Source of the DNA: Eutypella sp. D-1
Taxonomy: Eukaryota; Ascomycota; Sordariomycetes; Xylariales; Diatrypaceae
Assembly: GCA_023313575.1 (NCBI GenBank)
Contig: JAJTTP010000005.1
Span: 1,736,001-1,800,000 of the forward strand
Direction: 5' to 3'
Length of the DNA stretch: 64,000 nucleotides
This document shows positions 36,083 through 46,704 of the stretch, in pieces; position 1 is the stretch's first letter; every line of letters starts with the position of its first letter. A program made the translations under genes and the position numbers. The notes under the pieces are model-generated. The model was not told the origin of the DNA. It did not search any database and was given only the letters and a program-made list of their open reading frames with translations.

Positions 36083-36549
36083 TTAGTAGTCCTCCAACTT
36101 GTATACCTCGTATGCGGGTTCCTCATAAGGATGGGCCCTTGAAACGTCGATTAGCTTGACTCCTCTCCCTTGTCAATGCGCAAATACCGGCAGCCGGGCC
36201 AACGAGCCCGACGATTGATCACCAGCAGCAGGGGTTCGGGGAATGGATGGGCAACTTACTTCTTGAGGGCGTCGACAGCCTTCCTGACGGTGTCCTCGCC
36301 GACGCAGAGGGTCTCGACGCGGGACTCCTCGACCTCCTCGAGCTCGCCGGGGCGCCCGATATGCGGGTTCGCCGCGTCGCCGGGCCGGAACTGGCCCGTG
36401 CCCGCCGCCGTCCAGCAGCACTCCGTGTAGTTGCCCGCACCCGGGAAGCGGCCCGCGCCCGCCGCGAAGATCGCCGCCTTGCACGCCCCGACATTCGCCT
36501 GCGGCACGAAGAACACCAGCTTGAAGCGCTTCGCGATCGTACTCGCCAT
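36083..36549 (-). CDS. Small NIF3/YqfO-like alpha-beta protein
   Basis: Two exons, 36549-36260 and 36137-36083, intron 122 bases, 114 residues. The sequence KLVFFVPQANVGACKAAIFA, then AGAGRFPGAGNYTECCW, GTGQFRPGDAANPHIG, a LEEVEESRVETLCVGEDTVRKAV segment and the closing AHPYEEPAYEVY match the PII/CutA-like domain found as an insertion in bacterial NIF3 (YqfO) proteins and as a stand-alone protein in many bacteria and fungi. The intron falls just before the conserved HPYEEPA. Function unknown; metal-dependent trimeric folds are usual for related domains. The start is the ATG at 36549, preceded by an A-rich leader. Confidence 0.88.
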
Positions 36550-37178
36550 TTTTTTTTTCAATGAAAAAGATTTATCTTTTCCTTCTCTCTTTGCTGCTCT
36601 TTCTCCTTTTCCTCTTTTCGGCCTATGCTTTGATGGATGTGTAGACAGATGTACTGACTATGCCGGGAATGAAACCAGGGCAATGATGTGTATATGATAT
36701 TCTTGGGCGATAAGGTGCCTATTATATCTGGTCCCTTGAACATCGAAGTTCCAAGGTTATGAGTAGTGTAAAGTCTCAATTTCCCCACTCGTGAGTGATT
36801 GGGCCGAGCCGGGTTCTCGCCTGGACCTACGAATAGGGGTTTAGCTAATAATATATGGGACCCATATATTGACCTCATATATTGACCCCTCCATCTTCCT
36901 GTCCAAAACCCCAGTGGAATACCAGTGCTACCTAAGCAGACAAAGATACAAACCTTGGAGACGCCCAATGACAGGCCTTTAGAAATTATCACCTGGCGGC
37001 CTACATATACCTAAGTACTAAAGAAGTCGCATATTACGGTCACATATGCTGTTCTAGTTGCACTCCTTTCGTGGCCAAATAACGAACCGAGGCCAAATCG
37101 ATTGATGAATCATCAAAGAAAAAGAAGGTATTACTAGAAACACACACTCTCTCCATATTCGTCGCGTTATCGACATCG
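36550..37178. other. Intergenic spacer
   Basis: About 630 bases between the NIF3-like gene and the 3' end of the F-box gene. No gene recognised; one open frame of 144 codons on the minus strand has no coding character. Confidence 0.6.
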
Positions 37179-38856
37179 TCAGGGGATGTGATATGAGGCC
37201 ATCCAAGCCAGATCATCGTAAGTCGCCTCCACTTCGCGCTGGATCTGGTATAGCGACAGCGGGTGAACGACTCGGTTCCGCAGTTTTAGGTGCTGCATGA
37301 CTGCCAGAGGGCTGACGGGCGGATCGAGTGTATATTTCTCCTCGACTCTGAAGCGGCTACACTCATGGTGCTGCATCGCGACCTTCTCCCATAATTCAGT
37401 CATCTCCAGCAGACACCACGGGTTCCAGGAGGCGTGCCATGTGAGAGTGGCGTTTCCGTCGCTGTCCCTCTCGTACCTGAAAATGGCGAACCAATCTGGG
37501 CTGCCGTTCCAGAGCTCCAGGATCTGTAACCTCGGCATGCGAGCCGCTACACTGGCCGCAGCACGAAGAAGTTTACTGACTTCGCTTGGATCGTTCGGCA
37601 CTAGCGCGCCCGATGTCAACGCAAGCGTCTCGAGCAAGGGAGGAGGCCCGGCCCGGTCGTTATTGTCCTTCTCACCCAAAAGTACTTCGTAATAGCTGAA
37701 GAAATCTAATGCTTCGATCCTGAAGGCTACGGAAAAATGCTCTATAATTTGGCTTATTGTAGCCATATCCGCGGCGAACCCCTTCGATTTCGCGCGGGGC
37801 CTGTGACGTAGGAGCTCGTAAAAGTAATCATCATCCTCTATGAGAGAGATCGATCTTATAGCGGGTGGCAAATGCTGAAAGAGCTCCTTTCCTAATACTG
37901 GCCGGGTTAACCGTTAGAATTCCAACGCGGTGAGATGCCAGGCCATAGATACATACCTAAATCAAAAGCACTGTCAAATATACTGCCCGGGCGATGACGC
38001 CAGGACTCAAGGTGTAATTCCTCCAGCCCAGTCAGCGCCTGGAGGATGGTCCCGAGTGCACGCTCGCCAAAGCTCCGGTAGTACTGCCGCCGAATGAGGA
38101 ACCGCTTGACAATCGTAACCGTCGGCAGTGGCTTGCCAAACTCCAGTGGCCTCCCAAATACCCTCATTCTGGCATTGAAAGACCTGTACTCTCCCTTCTC
38201 AAGACAATGAGTGGGAATATCAACCACGTCGGCCCAGTCATGGATATAATCTAGCGTCCGAGACGTGACCCGGAGAACCTGCGGATTCTTGCTGAAGTCC
38301 TCGTCTTCAGAATAGGAGAATGCGCCCACTGGATGGTGGTTGAAATAATGGTCCGAGTCACTGGGCGAATGGATGCTGAGCTCTAATGTAAGTCGGTTCT
38401 GTGGTGTGAACTGAATCTCGCGTTCCAATTGCGATAGAACCCTAAAAAGATGCTAGATTTCATCGGCTGCGGTGGTGTCAATCTGATACTATCGTCAGCC
38501 GACGAGTAAGATGGGGATAAATAGGCTATACCAACTGTAGCGCTTTCGGCAAAGGATTGCGGGTCTGAGCAATGGTCACACCCATATCGTCGAACCTCAA
38601 CACGAAACCAGATGTGTTGAACCAAAGGAAATAAATCCGTCCGCCGGCTGAAGACTTCATGGAGATTCTCGATGTCTCTGGAGGAGAGCACAAGTTGACG
38701 GAAGTTTATCTTCTCGAAGAATTCCTGCCATCTTTTACATACGCTGGCACACCGGCTGAGTGGGTACCCATGGGCAGCCCCTTTTCTCCTAATGCTATTA
38801 TCTGCAATGGCCTCCAGGACCAGAACCTGAAGCTCGGGGAATAGGGATGAAAGCAT
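37179..38856 (-). CDS. F-box-like protein
   Basis: Three exons, 38856-38536, 38452-37957 and 37897-37179, introns 83 and 59 bases, 511 residues. The N-terminus (LFPELQVLVLEAIADN, then SRCASVCKRWQEFFEK and FRQLVLSSRDI) is an F-box as seen in large fungal families: substrate adaptors of SCF ubiquitin ligases. The rest follows a common fungal layout with NRLTLELSIHSPSD, a leucine-rich middle (LTGLEELHLESWRH, MPRLQILELWNG) and a conserved-looking end (RLHP-type HPLSLYQIQREVEA). This C-terminal part resembles the domain often listed as DUF6546, but I cannot confirm it. The first donor is a less usual GTTGGT, chosen because only a phase-0 join to the CATCTTTTT exon avoids a stop. Target proteins unknown. 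Confidence 0.85.
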
Positions 38857-39914
38857 TTCGATCGGAAGTGTTCAGTCATAAACAATAAGCGGGTAATAAA
38901 TAGATGCAAGTCTGCGCGGTTGACAAGTAATAAGAATGATGGGCTGTAAGTGCCATGAGCTGGGATATCCAGTTATTAACTGAGTATACTTGATAGTGGT
39001 CCTTTTGGTTCACAATAACGTTATATAATATCGTGATGCTTTGTGTGTGGTTGACGGTTCGACTCGTTCCAAAAAAATGGAGAGTCACCTAATTTTATCT
39101 GTTGTCGAGGAAACACCGGATGGCAGGTGTTGTTTTTGGTTGCTTCCCCTCCATCCTGGCTGGGAGAAGTTAGGGCCGTGATTGCCTAGGTGTACCCATA
39201 CCCTACGATCGCGCCTACCAAAGAGTGACCTATTTGAAATTTATCATTGGAAAGTCGCATGGTGAGCCTCACTTTGGGATCTTTCTGGGTCATTTCGATT
39301 TGCATCCCATTACAATAAGCATTGCCCTTCTGCTGTAAGACCTAAATGAAGCCACTTACCTTTGATGGCAGTCCAAACCATCGCTACGTCCAATGCTCTA
39401 AGATACCCGTCACGTCTTACAAACTGTCATCGCATGGTGTAAAAAAATAGATTTGAGAAAACTACAACTGACTTGCCATCATGGCACATGCGGCAGTAGA
39501 GTTGAATGAGAGTTTGACCGCCAAACTCTCTCCAATGGTAAGATCTGTCGGTCTAACTAAAACGCGCAATATACGCATCTTGTGGCGTAGTTTTGAGGAA
39601 GTCATCACCTAGAGGGGTACATGGACATACATGGAGACATATCACTTGGAACAGTATGAATCAAAGCTATTAATGAATTAATCCGCTTTTGAGTAACCTT
39701 TCGTAATCAGGTTATAGCGGTCGGCCCTATTTCTAGCACCGTCTGTGAGGGTCCAAGACGATGATAATGTGGTAGACAATCGGACTGATATGTAGAATGA
39801 TTTATAATTTCCTTTACATCAACGCACCACGGCCAACTTGCCCACATGATCCTGCAGCCGCTAAAGCCGGTAGGGCCGTGTGCATAATTTGGGCTTCCCA
39901 TCATTACCTCATCA
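38857..39914. other. Intergenic spacer
   Basis: About 1.06 kb with the F-box gene promoter and the 3' flank of the GMC gene. Relatively AT-rich. No gene recognised. Confidence 0.6.
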
Positions 39915-41891
39915 CTAAGCAGTCTCAGTCTGATACTCCTTGGCGTCCTCCAAAATCACCGCGCTGGCTTTCTCGCTCATCATGATGATGGAGATCAAAG
40001 GGAAGGTCCCTGGCACATTAGGGAAGATGGAGGCGTCGACAACGCGGAGGTTCTTGACGCCGCGGACACGGAATCGGGAGTCCAGGACGGCGGCGGGGTC
40101 GTCGTCAGAGCCGATGGAGGCAGTGCCCGTGGCGTGATGGCCGTAAGCCTCACGACGAACGAAATCCTTGAGCTGCTCCTGCGACGTGATCGAGGCGCCG
40201 GGGTACGCCTCGCTAACGGCGACCTGGCCCGGCACCGAGTTGAAGATCTTGCGCGCGAACTCAATGCCGTCGACGAGGCCCTGGACATCGTCGTGGCCCT
40301 CGCTGCTGTCGCCGTCGAAGTACTCGAAGTTGATGTGGGGAACGTCGCGGGGATCCGCCGATGTCAGACTGACGGCACCGGCACCCGTGCGCGGGTGAGA
40401 CTCTGAGATGGTGTATGTGTAGACGTTCTCGGCGTTCATGAGGTCGGTGTAGTTGACGTACGGCGGCAGATGGCCGAGGATGGCGTCTGCTGCACCGTAG
40501 AGGATCAGGTCGCGCTCACCGCGCGGCGCTACGCTCGAGGTGTAGAGCACGAATTCAAAGAAGCCGAGCGTCGACCAGGGGCCCGTTCCGTTGGTCTTCC
40601 ACTGCTCGTAGCACTCGTTGACCTCAAGTGCGCCGTAACAAGTGTCCCAGAATGTGAAGTTCTCCGCAAACTCGTGAATGACCGGCACCTCATAGTGGTC
40701 CCGCAAGTTCTTGCCGACGCCCGGCAGGTCGACGATGACGGGAATGCCTTGCTCCTCGAGCTCATCAGCAGCGCCGACACCGCTCAGCATCAAGATCTGT
40801 GGAGTATTGAAGGTTCCACCTGACACGATCACTTCGCGGCGGGCATATGCGGTGCGGGGGATTCCGGTGTTGTTCTTCGCTGTCGTCCTGGATCTGGGGT
40901 CTGCCCTGTAGAGGCTCTCGCCTTCCAAGTATTCGACACCCTTCGCGACTTTGTCGTCGTCAATTTGGATCTTGGTGACGAGGCTGTCGAAGCGGACTGT
41001 CAAGGGGTATCCCTTCGCGACACCCTCATTGACCCGGCTGCCAGCGCTGAAGCGCCTGCCCTGCTCGTCCTTCTTGAACTGGATCTGATAAATGTCGTTC
41101 TGGAAGTCGCGGTCCGGTCTGACCTCGTTGATGTCCAGGGTGGCGATAACGTCGAAATCAGTGCTCTCGCTCCTCTCAGTGTATCCGAGGGCAGCAGCTG
41201 AGCCCTGAGCAACAGCAAGGATTTGAGGTTCCGCCTCGAATAGAGACTTGTCACCGACGTCTACGGGCTGCCAGCCGTCAAAGCCGTGTCCCTCAGATCC
41301 CGGAGGCAAGACGAGGTTGCGCTCAAGCTTCTCGAAGTACTTGAGCATCTCGGAGTGGTGCCAGCTATCGTCGCCAGTGATATCCATGATGTTATCCCAG
41401 TCCCAATCGGAGGGACGGACCGTGAGACCACCGTTGTGCGTATCGCAGCCTCCAAGCGTGCCGGCCCGAGGATACCAGACACCGAGCTGCTTAGAGCCCT
41501 CCGGCGGGTCTACACCGAGCCAGTATTCCCCGTCGGGCTTCTCCCAGACCATCTTGCTGCTCTTCGCGGCCTCGGTCTCGTTGGCGTAGTTTTTGGTATA
41601 GAACCACCAGCCCTGTGCCTCGTCCCATTGTGCCTCGCCAATGAATGCGGGAATCGCTTGGCTGTTCTCCGTTGTGTAATTCCGACCAGCTTCAAGGAGG
41701 AGCACCGTGTAGCCAGCCTCGGCGAGGTTCACCGCCAGAGGACCGCCACCGGGCCCGGAGCCGATCACGATGTAATCGAACGTGTCAGTCTCATTCCCTC
41801 TGGCGTACACCGGATTTCCTGTCTGTCGTAGCGACAGGGCCGGTGAAGCGCACGCCAGCAGGCAGGCTAAGGTAAGGGAGGCCGAGCGCAT
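39915..41891 (-). CDS. Secreted GMC-family FAD oxidoreductase
   Basis: Single exon of 658 residues. An N-terminal signal peptide (MRSASLTLACLLACASPALS) is followed by the FAD dinucleotide-binding motif YIVIGSGPGGGPLAVNLAEAG and LLLEAGRN. The GMC signatures are present (PRAGTLGGCDTHNGGLTVRP; VIVSGGTFNTPQILMLSGVG). The catalytic pair is the second histidine of YGHHATGT and the asparagine of IFPNVPGTFP. Several NxS/T sites support an extracellular protein. The family (CAZy AA3-like) oxidises alcohols, aryl alcohols or sugars with oxygen or quinones; the substrate cannot be assigned. It is divergent from the siderophore-type transporter. Confidence 0.93.
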   Translation of the reverse strand: MRSASLTLACLLACASPALSLRQTGNPVYARGNETDTFDYIVIGSGPGGGPLAVNLAEAGYTVLLLEAGRNYTTENSQAIPAFIGEAQWDEAQGWWFYTKNYANETEAAKSSKMVWEKPDGEYWLGVDPPEGSKQLGVWYPRAGTLGGCDTHNGGLTVRPSDWDWDNIMDITGDDSWHHSEMLKYFEKLERNLVLPPGSEGHGFDGWQPVDVGDKSLFEAEPQILAVAQGSAAALGYTERSESTDFDVIATLDINEVRPDRDFQNDIYQIQFKKDEQGRRFSAGSRVNEGVAKGYPLTVRFDSLVTKIQIDDDKVAKGVEYLEGESLYRADPRSRTTAKNNTGIPRTAYARREVIVSGGTFNTPQILMLSGVGAADELEEQGIPVIVDLPGVGKNLRDHYEVPVIHEFAENFTFWDTCYGALEVNECYEQWKTNGTGPWSTLGFFEFVLYTSSVAPRGERDLILYGAADAILGHLPPYVNYTDLMNAENVYTYTISESHPRTGAGAVSLTSADPRDVPHINFEYFDGDSSEGHDDVQGLVDGIEFARKIFNSVPGQVAVSEAYPGASITSQEQLKDFVRREAYGHHATGTASIGSDDDPAAVLDSRFRVRGVKNLRVVDASIFPNVPGTFPLISIIMMSEKASAVILEDAKEYQTETA

Positions 41892-43444
41892 CTTGAGAGA
41901 GGCTTTAACAGAGTGATGACGAGTCGGCTAATGACAGAGGAGTGTGACATCTCCGGTTTACAACACGGCAGTTCCTCTCGCAGCTTTAAGTAGTTCTATC
42001 GCCGCGCTCCTTCCCATGTGACAATTGTGATCATCGGGCCGGTATGCATGGGCTTTAGACAAAATGGCATCATTTTCACCCACGTCCTATGGACAGTCGT
42101 CTCCCCCTGACGGAAAAGAAATTCCATCGATTGATGGAGACGACGTCTCCGGACTCCCGCCGAGTGGCAAGGGCTAGATAGAATCTAAGAACAACGGAAT
42201 GTGGGCATTATAGAATCTAAGAACAACGGAATGTGGGCATTATAGACGCGATACGTAGAAGGCTGCAGTACGTGGGCTTGGCATACGCAGGGTTATACCT
42301 TTTTCGAAAGGCCACTTTCCGACATCTCCTTTCTGCGGGTTATTCCAAGCTCAGCTACGAACATGTGTTCGATCGTGGTGACTACAATGGGCTGCTTAAT
42401 GGTAATTTATTATACCTTATTACCTCCTGCCTGCTTGGCCATTTATTTGAAAGCTTCTTTACCGAGCCCGAGGGACTCAGCAGTAGCGATCACGTTGTAC
42501 TAGTCTCGTATATACGAGTTGTCATACATGAAGTTAAAGGGCGACGTACATACCGTAAGTAGGGTTGACAAGGGAATCCCTCCCCTTCGCCCCTTGCGTC
42601 GCCCCCCTTTCCAACGCTTGGTAGAGCTGGTTGCATATTTTAGCGCTGGAGTCATTGCTCATCTTATCTTATCCATCTAATCTGATGGTTGCAACTCGGT
42701 TATTGTTTTCACGGACCCACGCCAACATCCCGGGCGGTTTCTCCTTGTTGGGAGCTGTTCAGTGTCGATCAGCCGATACCGGTTATTTCATGGCCAACCA
42801 AACTCAATGCCGAATCCTGGTCGACGGTCTCGCAAATCACGCACGCGTAGTACTGTGCTACCTGAAGAACTTCGTGACCGTAAGCCTGAATAGATTATGG
42901 TTAAGTCTCTCAGAGCGCCGTGTCCATGGTGACAGGAGAAAGGATATGTACGGAATCTAGGACAGATGTAGATGGTAAGCCCGAGCACGATACGGAAATG
43001 TAAATCTCTAACGGGCGGGTATGAAACTGTTCTTGGCGGTACTACCTCATCGGCGCGCACCCGTTGGGTGGGTATCCGGGAGGGGGAGGGGAGAGGTGAT
43101 AAAAACCCTCAAAACGTTGGCTTTTAACGGAGCATCGGCTAGAAATTAGCTGCTAACACTGGTGGCGTCCATACCACAACGCTCTACCATTCAGCTTGTC
43201 GATCGCCCTCCAAGTTTGTCGCAAGCTTGGAAATTGATGGCAGCGACTTTTGTTGCAGTGACTTTCCCCACCCTGCGAGTTTCTTTCAGCCGCGTCATCT
43301 CCTACTTCCCATCTCCTAGTCTTGGCTATAAAGTAAGGTGATGAGGCGGTGCGCCGTAATTGGGGTTGTTTTCTTACTTGCTGATGCAATATAACTCGAT
43401 ATAGCTGCACGTAACCGAATAAGTCTACACGCACAGACGCCAAG
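41892..43444. promoter_or_regulatory. Divergent promoter region between the GMC and siderophore-transporter genes
   Basis: About 1.55 kb. Upstream of the transporter there is a pair of adjacent GATA-core sites (CATCTTATCTTATCC, about 42659-42673) followed by AATCTGATGG (about 42679-42688), which resembles but does not fully match the iron-regulator element. The region also carries a 32-base tandem duplication. Confidence 0.5.
42178..42241. repeat. 32-base perfect tandem duplication
   Basis: Two identical 32-base copies, 42178-42209 and 42210-42241, each beginning ATAGAATCTAAGAACAACGG, with four bases of a third copy after them. Intergenic, about 1.2 kb before the MFS transporter start. Confidence 0.95.
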
Positions 43445-45421
43445 ATGAAGAAGCTCGCCAACGACCAAGAGCCAAAAAACACCAATGAGGTGCTCGTAGA
43501 TGCAACTCAATCCCCTCCATCAGCTGAGACGGCCTCAGAGGAATTTCAGGAAGGTGTACAGCGTGTACGGGCCATCACTGCATCATGGACCAAAACAACA
43601 CTCTGGGTCACCTTTGCTCTGTGAGCTGGCTCCTTTTGTAATGAATCATATATTCGTGAAGGTAGCTGACCTGGTGCTTTTGATAGCCTCTACGTAGTCT
43701 CTTTCTCCCATGCGCTTTTGGTTTCCGTCCAAACCTCGCTAAACCCCTACGTTACGTCTTCGTTCCACAGCCATGGTCTTCTCACCAGTGTCAGTATCGT
43801 CTCTACGATTCTTAGCGGTTGCACAAGACTCGCCATTGCTAAGATTATCGATATTTGGGGCCGTGTCGCCGGCTTCCTTTTTATGCTCTTGATTGTCGTT
43901 GTGGGCATGATTATGAAGGCTGTCTGCAAAAATATCGAGACTTACTTTGCTGCCCATACGTTGTACTGGACCGGCTACATCGGCATGTCCTACGTTATCG
44001 ACGTCATGGTTTCTGACATGACAACGCTGAAGAACCGTATGATCATGTTTGGCATGTACGGAACCCCGACGATCGCGAGTACGTTTGCCGGTCCCCGGAT
44101 TGCGGACCTGTTCTATGCGAATCTCAATTTCCGGTGGGCCTTCGGCGCATTTGGTATCATCATCGCCGGTGTTTCTCTCCCCGTTGCTATCATCATGATG
44201 ATAATGGAGCGCAAGGCGCTCAGATTTGGCGTGTTGAAGCAGGAGAAATCCGGTCGCACATGGTATCAGTCGATCGAGCACTTTGTCATAGAATTAGATA
44301 GTATGTGGCTCATCTCAATTTACCTTGATAATAGACAGCTAACCTTATCTACTACAAGTCATCGGTATCGTCTTGGTCGTCGCGGCGTTTGCGCTCATCC
44401 TCCTCCCATTCAGCCTTGTCACTTATGCGCCGCACGGTTGGAGGACTGGATACATCATTGCCATGTTGGTTATTGGAATACTTTGCCTCCCAGCCTTCTA
44501 CTTCTGGGAAGCTCTATGGGCGCCCGTTAAAATGCTTCCATGGAAGTACTTGAAGGAACGGACCATTGTTGGTTCTTGCTTCCTTTATGCGATCATGTTC
44601 GTCTCAACCTAGTAAGTGTATACATCCATCCTTTACCACTTTCGGCTCCTCAAATACTAACAAAACAATTAGCTGCTGGAACGGCTACTTCTCGTCATAC
44701 CTCCAAGTAGTTCATCGACTAAGCATCACGAACGCAAATTATGTTCTAAACGCGTTCTCGCTTACTTCGGCGGTCATCGCGCCCTTCGTCGGCATGTAAG
44801 TAATGTTAAACGTTCTAGTCATCGGGGCAGCTTCTGATAATGCTCTATAGTCTAATCCGGGCTTCCGGGAGATTCAAGTGGGCCGCTTATGCCGGTTTAC
44901 CTTTTATGGTATTGGGCACAGCTCTCTTGATTCCTTTCCGCACGCCAAACACTAGAGTCGGGCTCCTTGTCATGACTCAAATTTTTGTTGGTCTGGGTTC
45001 TGGCTTGTTTGCGGCATGCGGGCAGCTTGCTGTGATGGCACCCGTCACACACCAGGAGATCGCTGTGGTCATCGCTATCTGGGGAATGTTCGGTTCAATT
45101 GGGGCAGCGATTGGTCTTGCGATCGCCGGTGCCATATGGAATAACGTCTTCCCAGAGCAATTGTACCAACGCCTCCCCGAGCAGAGCAAGGATATGGCCT
45201 CGCTCATCTTCGGAGACATTACTGAGCAGATGAAGTATGCCGATGGTACTCCAGAACGCGATGCTATCGTAGGTGCCTACGGCGACGTCCAAAGAAAGCT
45301 GGTCATTGCTGGGGCTGCCTTCATGCCGCTGATCTTCGCCTCCATCTTCATCTGGAGAAACATCAATGTCAAGAAGCTAGAGGATGAGAAGGGCAACCAG
45401 ACCAAGGGCAACGTATTCTAG
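43445..45421 (+). CDS. Siderophore iron transporter, MFS (SIT/ARN family)
   Basis: Proton-coupled importer of ferri-siderophores. Five exons, 43445-43620, 43687-44300, 44359-44611, 44673-44795 and 44851-45421, introns 55-66 bases, all phases consistent, 578 residues. A hydrophilic N-terminus (about 45 residues) is followed by VTFALLYVVSFSHALLVSVQ and about 14 membrane spans, the number typical of the SIT family. Family-like segments are the loop RLAIAKIIDIWGRVAGF, SYVIDVMVSDMTTLKNR, and FVGLGSGLFAACGQLAVMAP. The large loop near the C-terminus (DMASLIFGDITEQMKYADGT, ending before a last span) also fits fungal SIT proteins. Substrate specificity cannot be read from sequence. Tandem with the ABC transporter downstream. 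Confidence 0.9.
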
Positions 45422-46704
45422 TCTAGCCCAGCGCGACATTTCCCCTTGCAGTAGTGAGCTACAAGCCACTTACGTAGGTAATTGGGTCTCACAGGTACCT
45501 TTACAATGGCTTAGCATAGCGACACATCGCATGGCACTACTTGAACTACTTCAGTCGTTACCTGAGTGGGGCTTTGGATATTACTTTACATCATTATACG
45601 TTCAAGACCTTTTGGTCTGCAAAAAGGAGTATACGTGAGAATCGGCTTCAAGCTTGACGGCGGGTGTTGGCATCGTGTGCAACTGTATTTAAAAGGACGA
45701 AGTGTTGTTTGGCTATCTCGCAGCTGCCTGGAGCTGTAAAAAGTCATACAGCATTACAAATGAAGTTTACGCCTAGAACAAACCACGAACAAAATTTTTG
45801 ATTTTGTAGACTTTACGATGAAATATCGGCTTCTCGTGTTCGCCAACCATCTATCTAATCTTTGGAAAAACCTGGATAGAGACACATTGACGTGGAACAT
45901 CTCGACCGGCTTGGCAGATCAGATAATCTCATCCGAGTTGGCAGGTTGGGCTCGGCATCGGTTCGTAATTATCAGATGGTCAGATTAAATTGGCGTTGAA
46001 TGCCGTTTAAACGCCATTGGATCCTATGAGACTATGACACATGTTTAGCAAGGAACGGACCCTCCCTATCAAGAAAGATCCCTGTCCCCTGTCCCCTTTA
46101 CCTGCGGGGTGGAGAAGAAAATTTTTATCTGATCCGACTATACCCACACATATTTCCGCCAAACGGAACCGATAGGCCTTGGCAGAGTCTTATCAGATCC
46201 GACGGCAACATCTCATTCGCAACCGATATCGGGTTGGCTGTTGGTTGAACAAGTCCAAAGCTTGCTAGAATCGCTTGGTGTCGGGGTCTATATTAACGGC
46301 GTAACGATGAAATAGGTACCCTATCCGGAGGATCTTCAAAGGGTGGACTAACCGAGCTCAACAATGCTACAGTAGGAAATCACGAAACTGGTAAAGCCAC
46401 AATTAATCTTTTCTGGGAACAAGCTAGGGCTTCTTCGTCTTTAGATCCCGGGAACTCTTATTCGGAACGGACTCGAACACTTGGCAAATCGAAAATTTCC
46501 CAGTCTTTGGCATTAAGTGCCTATTTTATACAATGCATCGGGTTCCGTAGGCACTAGTTTAGGCAATAGAAGCGCTTGACCCACGCGTGCAAAGTTGGTT
46601 GTAGACTGACTGCCCTTATATTTCTCTTCGTTGTAATGTGACACTGGAATTCTAGTCCTTCAGCAAGAACTCGAGTTCAGGGATCTTCACCAGCACCCGG
46701 CAAG
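45422..46704. other. Intergenic region carrying iron-regulator GATA sites
   Basis: About 1.28 kb between the MFS and ABC transporter genes, with no gene of its own. It holds four exact iron-type GATA elements described separately and the ABC gene promoter. Confidence 0.6.
45918..46198. promoter_or_regulatory. Cluster of four ATCWGATAA iron-regulator elements
   Basis: Exact matches to the consensus ATCWGATAA, or its reverse complement TTATCWGAT, at 45918-45926 (plus strand), 45969-45977, 46125-46133 and 46190-46198 (minus strand). The last two share a longer 14-base identity, TTATCWGATCCGAC. This consensus is bound by fungal iron-sensing GATA repressors (SreA, Urbs1, SRE, Fep1 group). The sites lie 500-790 bases before the ABC transporter start. 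Binding is inferred, not shown. Confidence 0.75.

Noticed and set aside
43739..44281. A 180-codon open frame opposite the siderophore transporter
   Set aside because: It is the antisense of conserved membrane-span codons.
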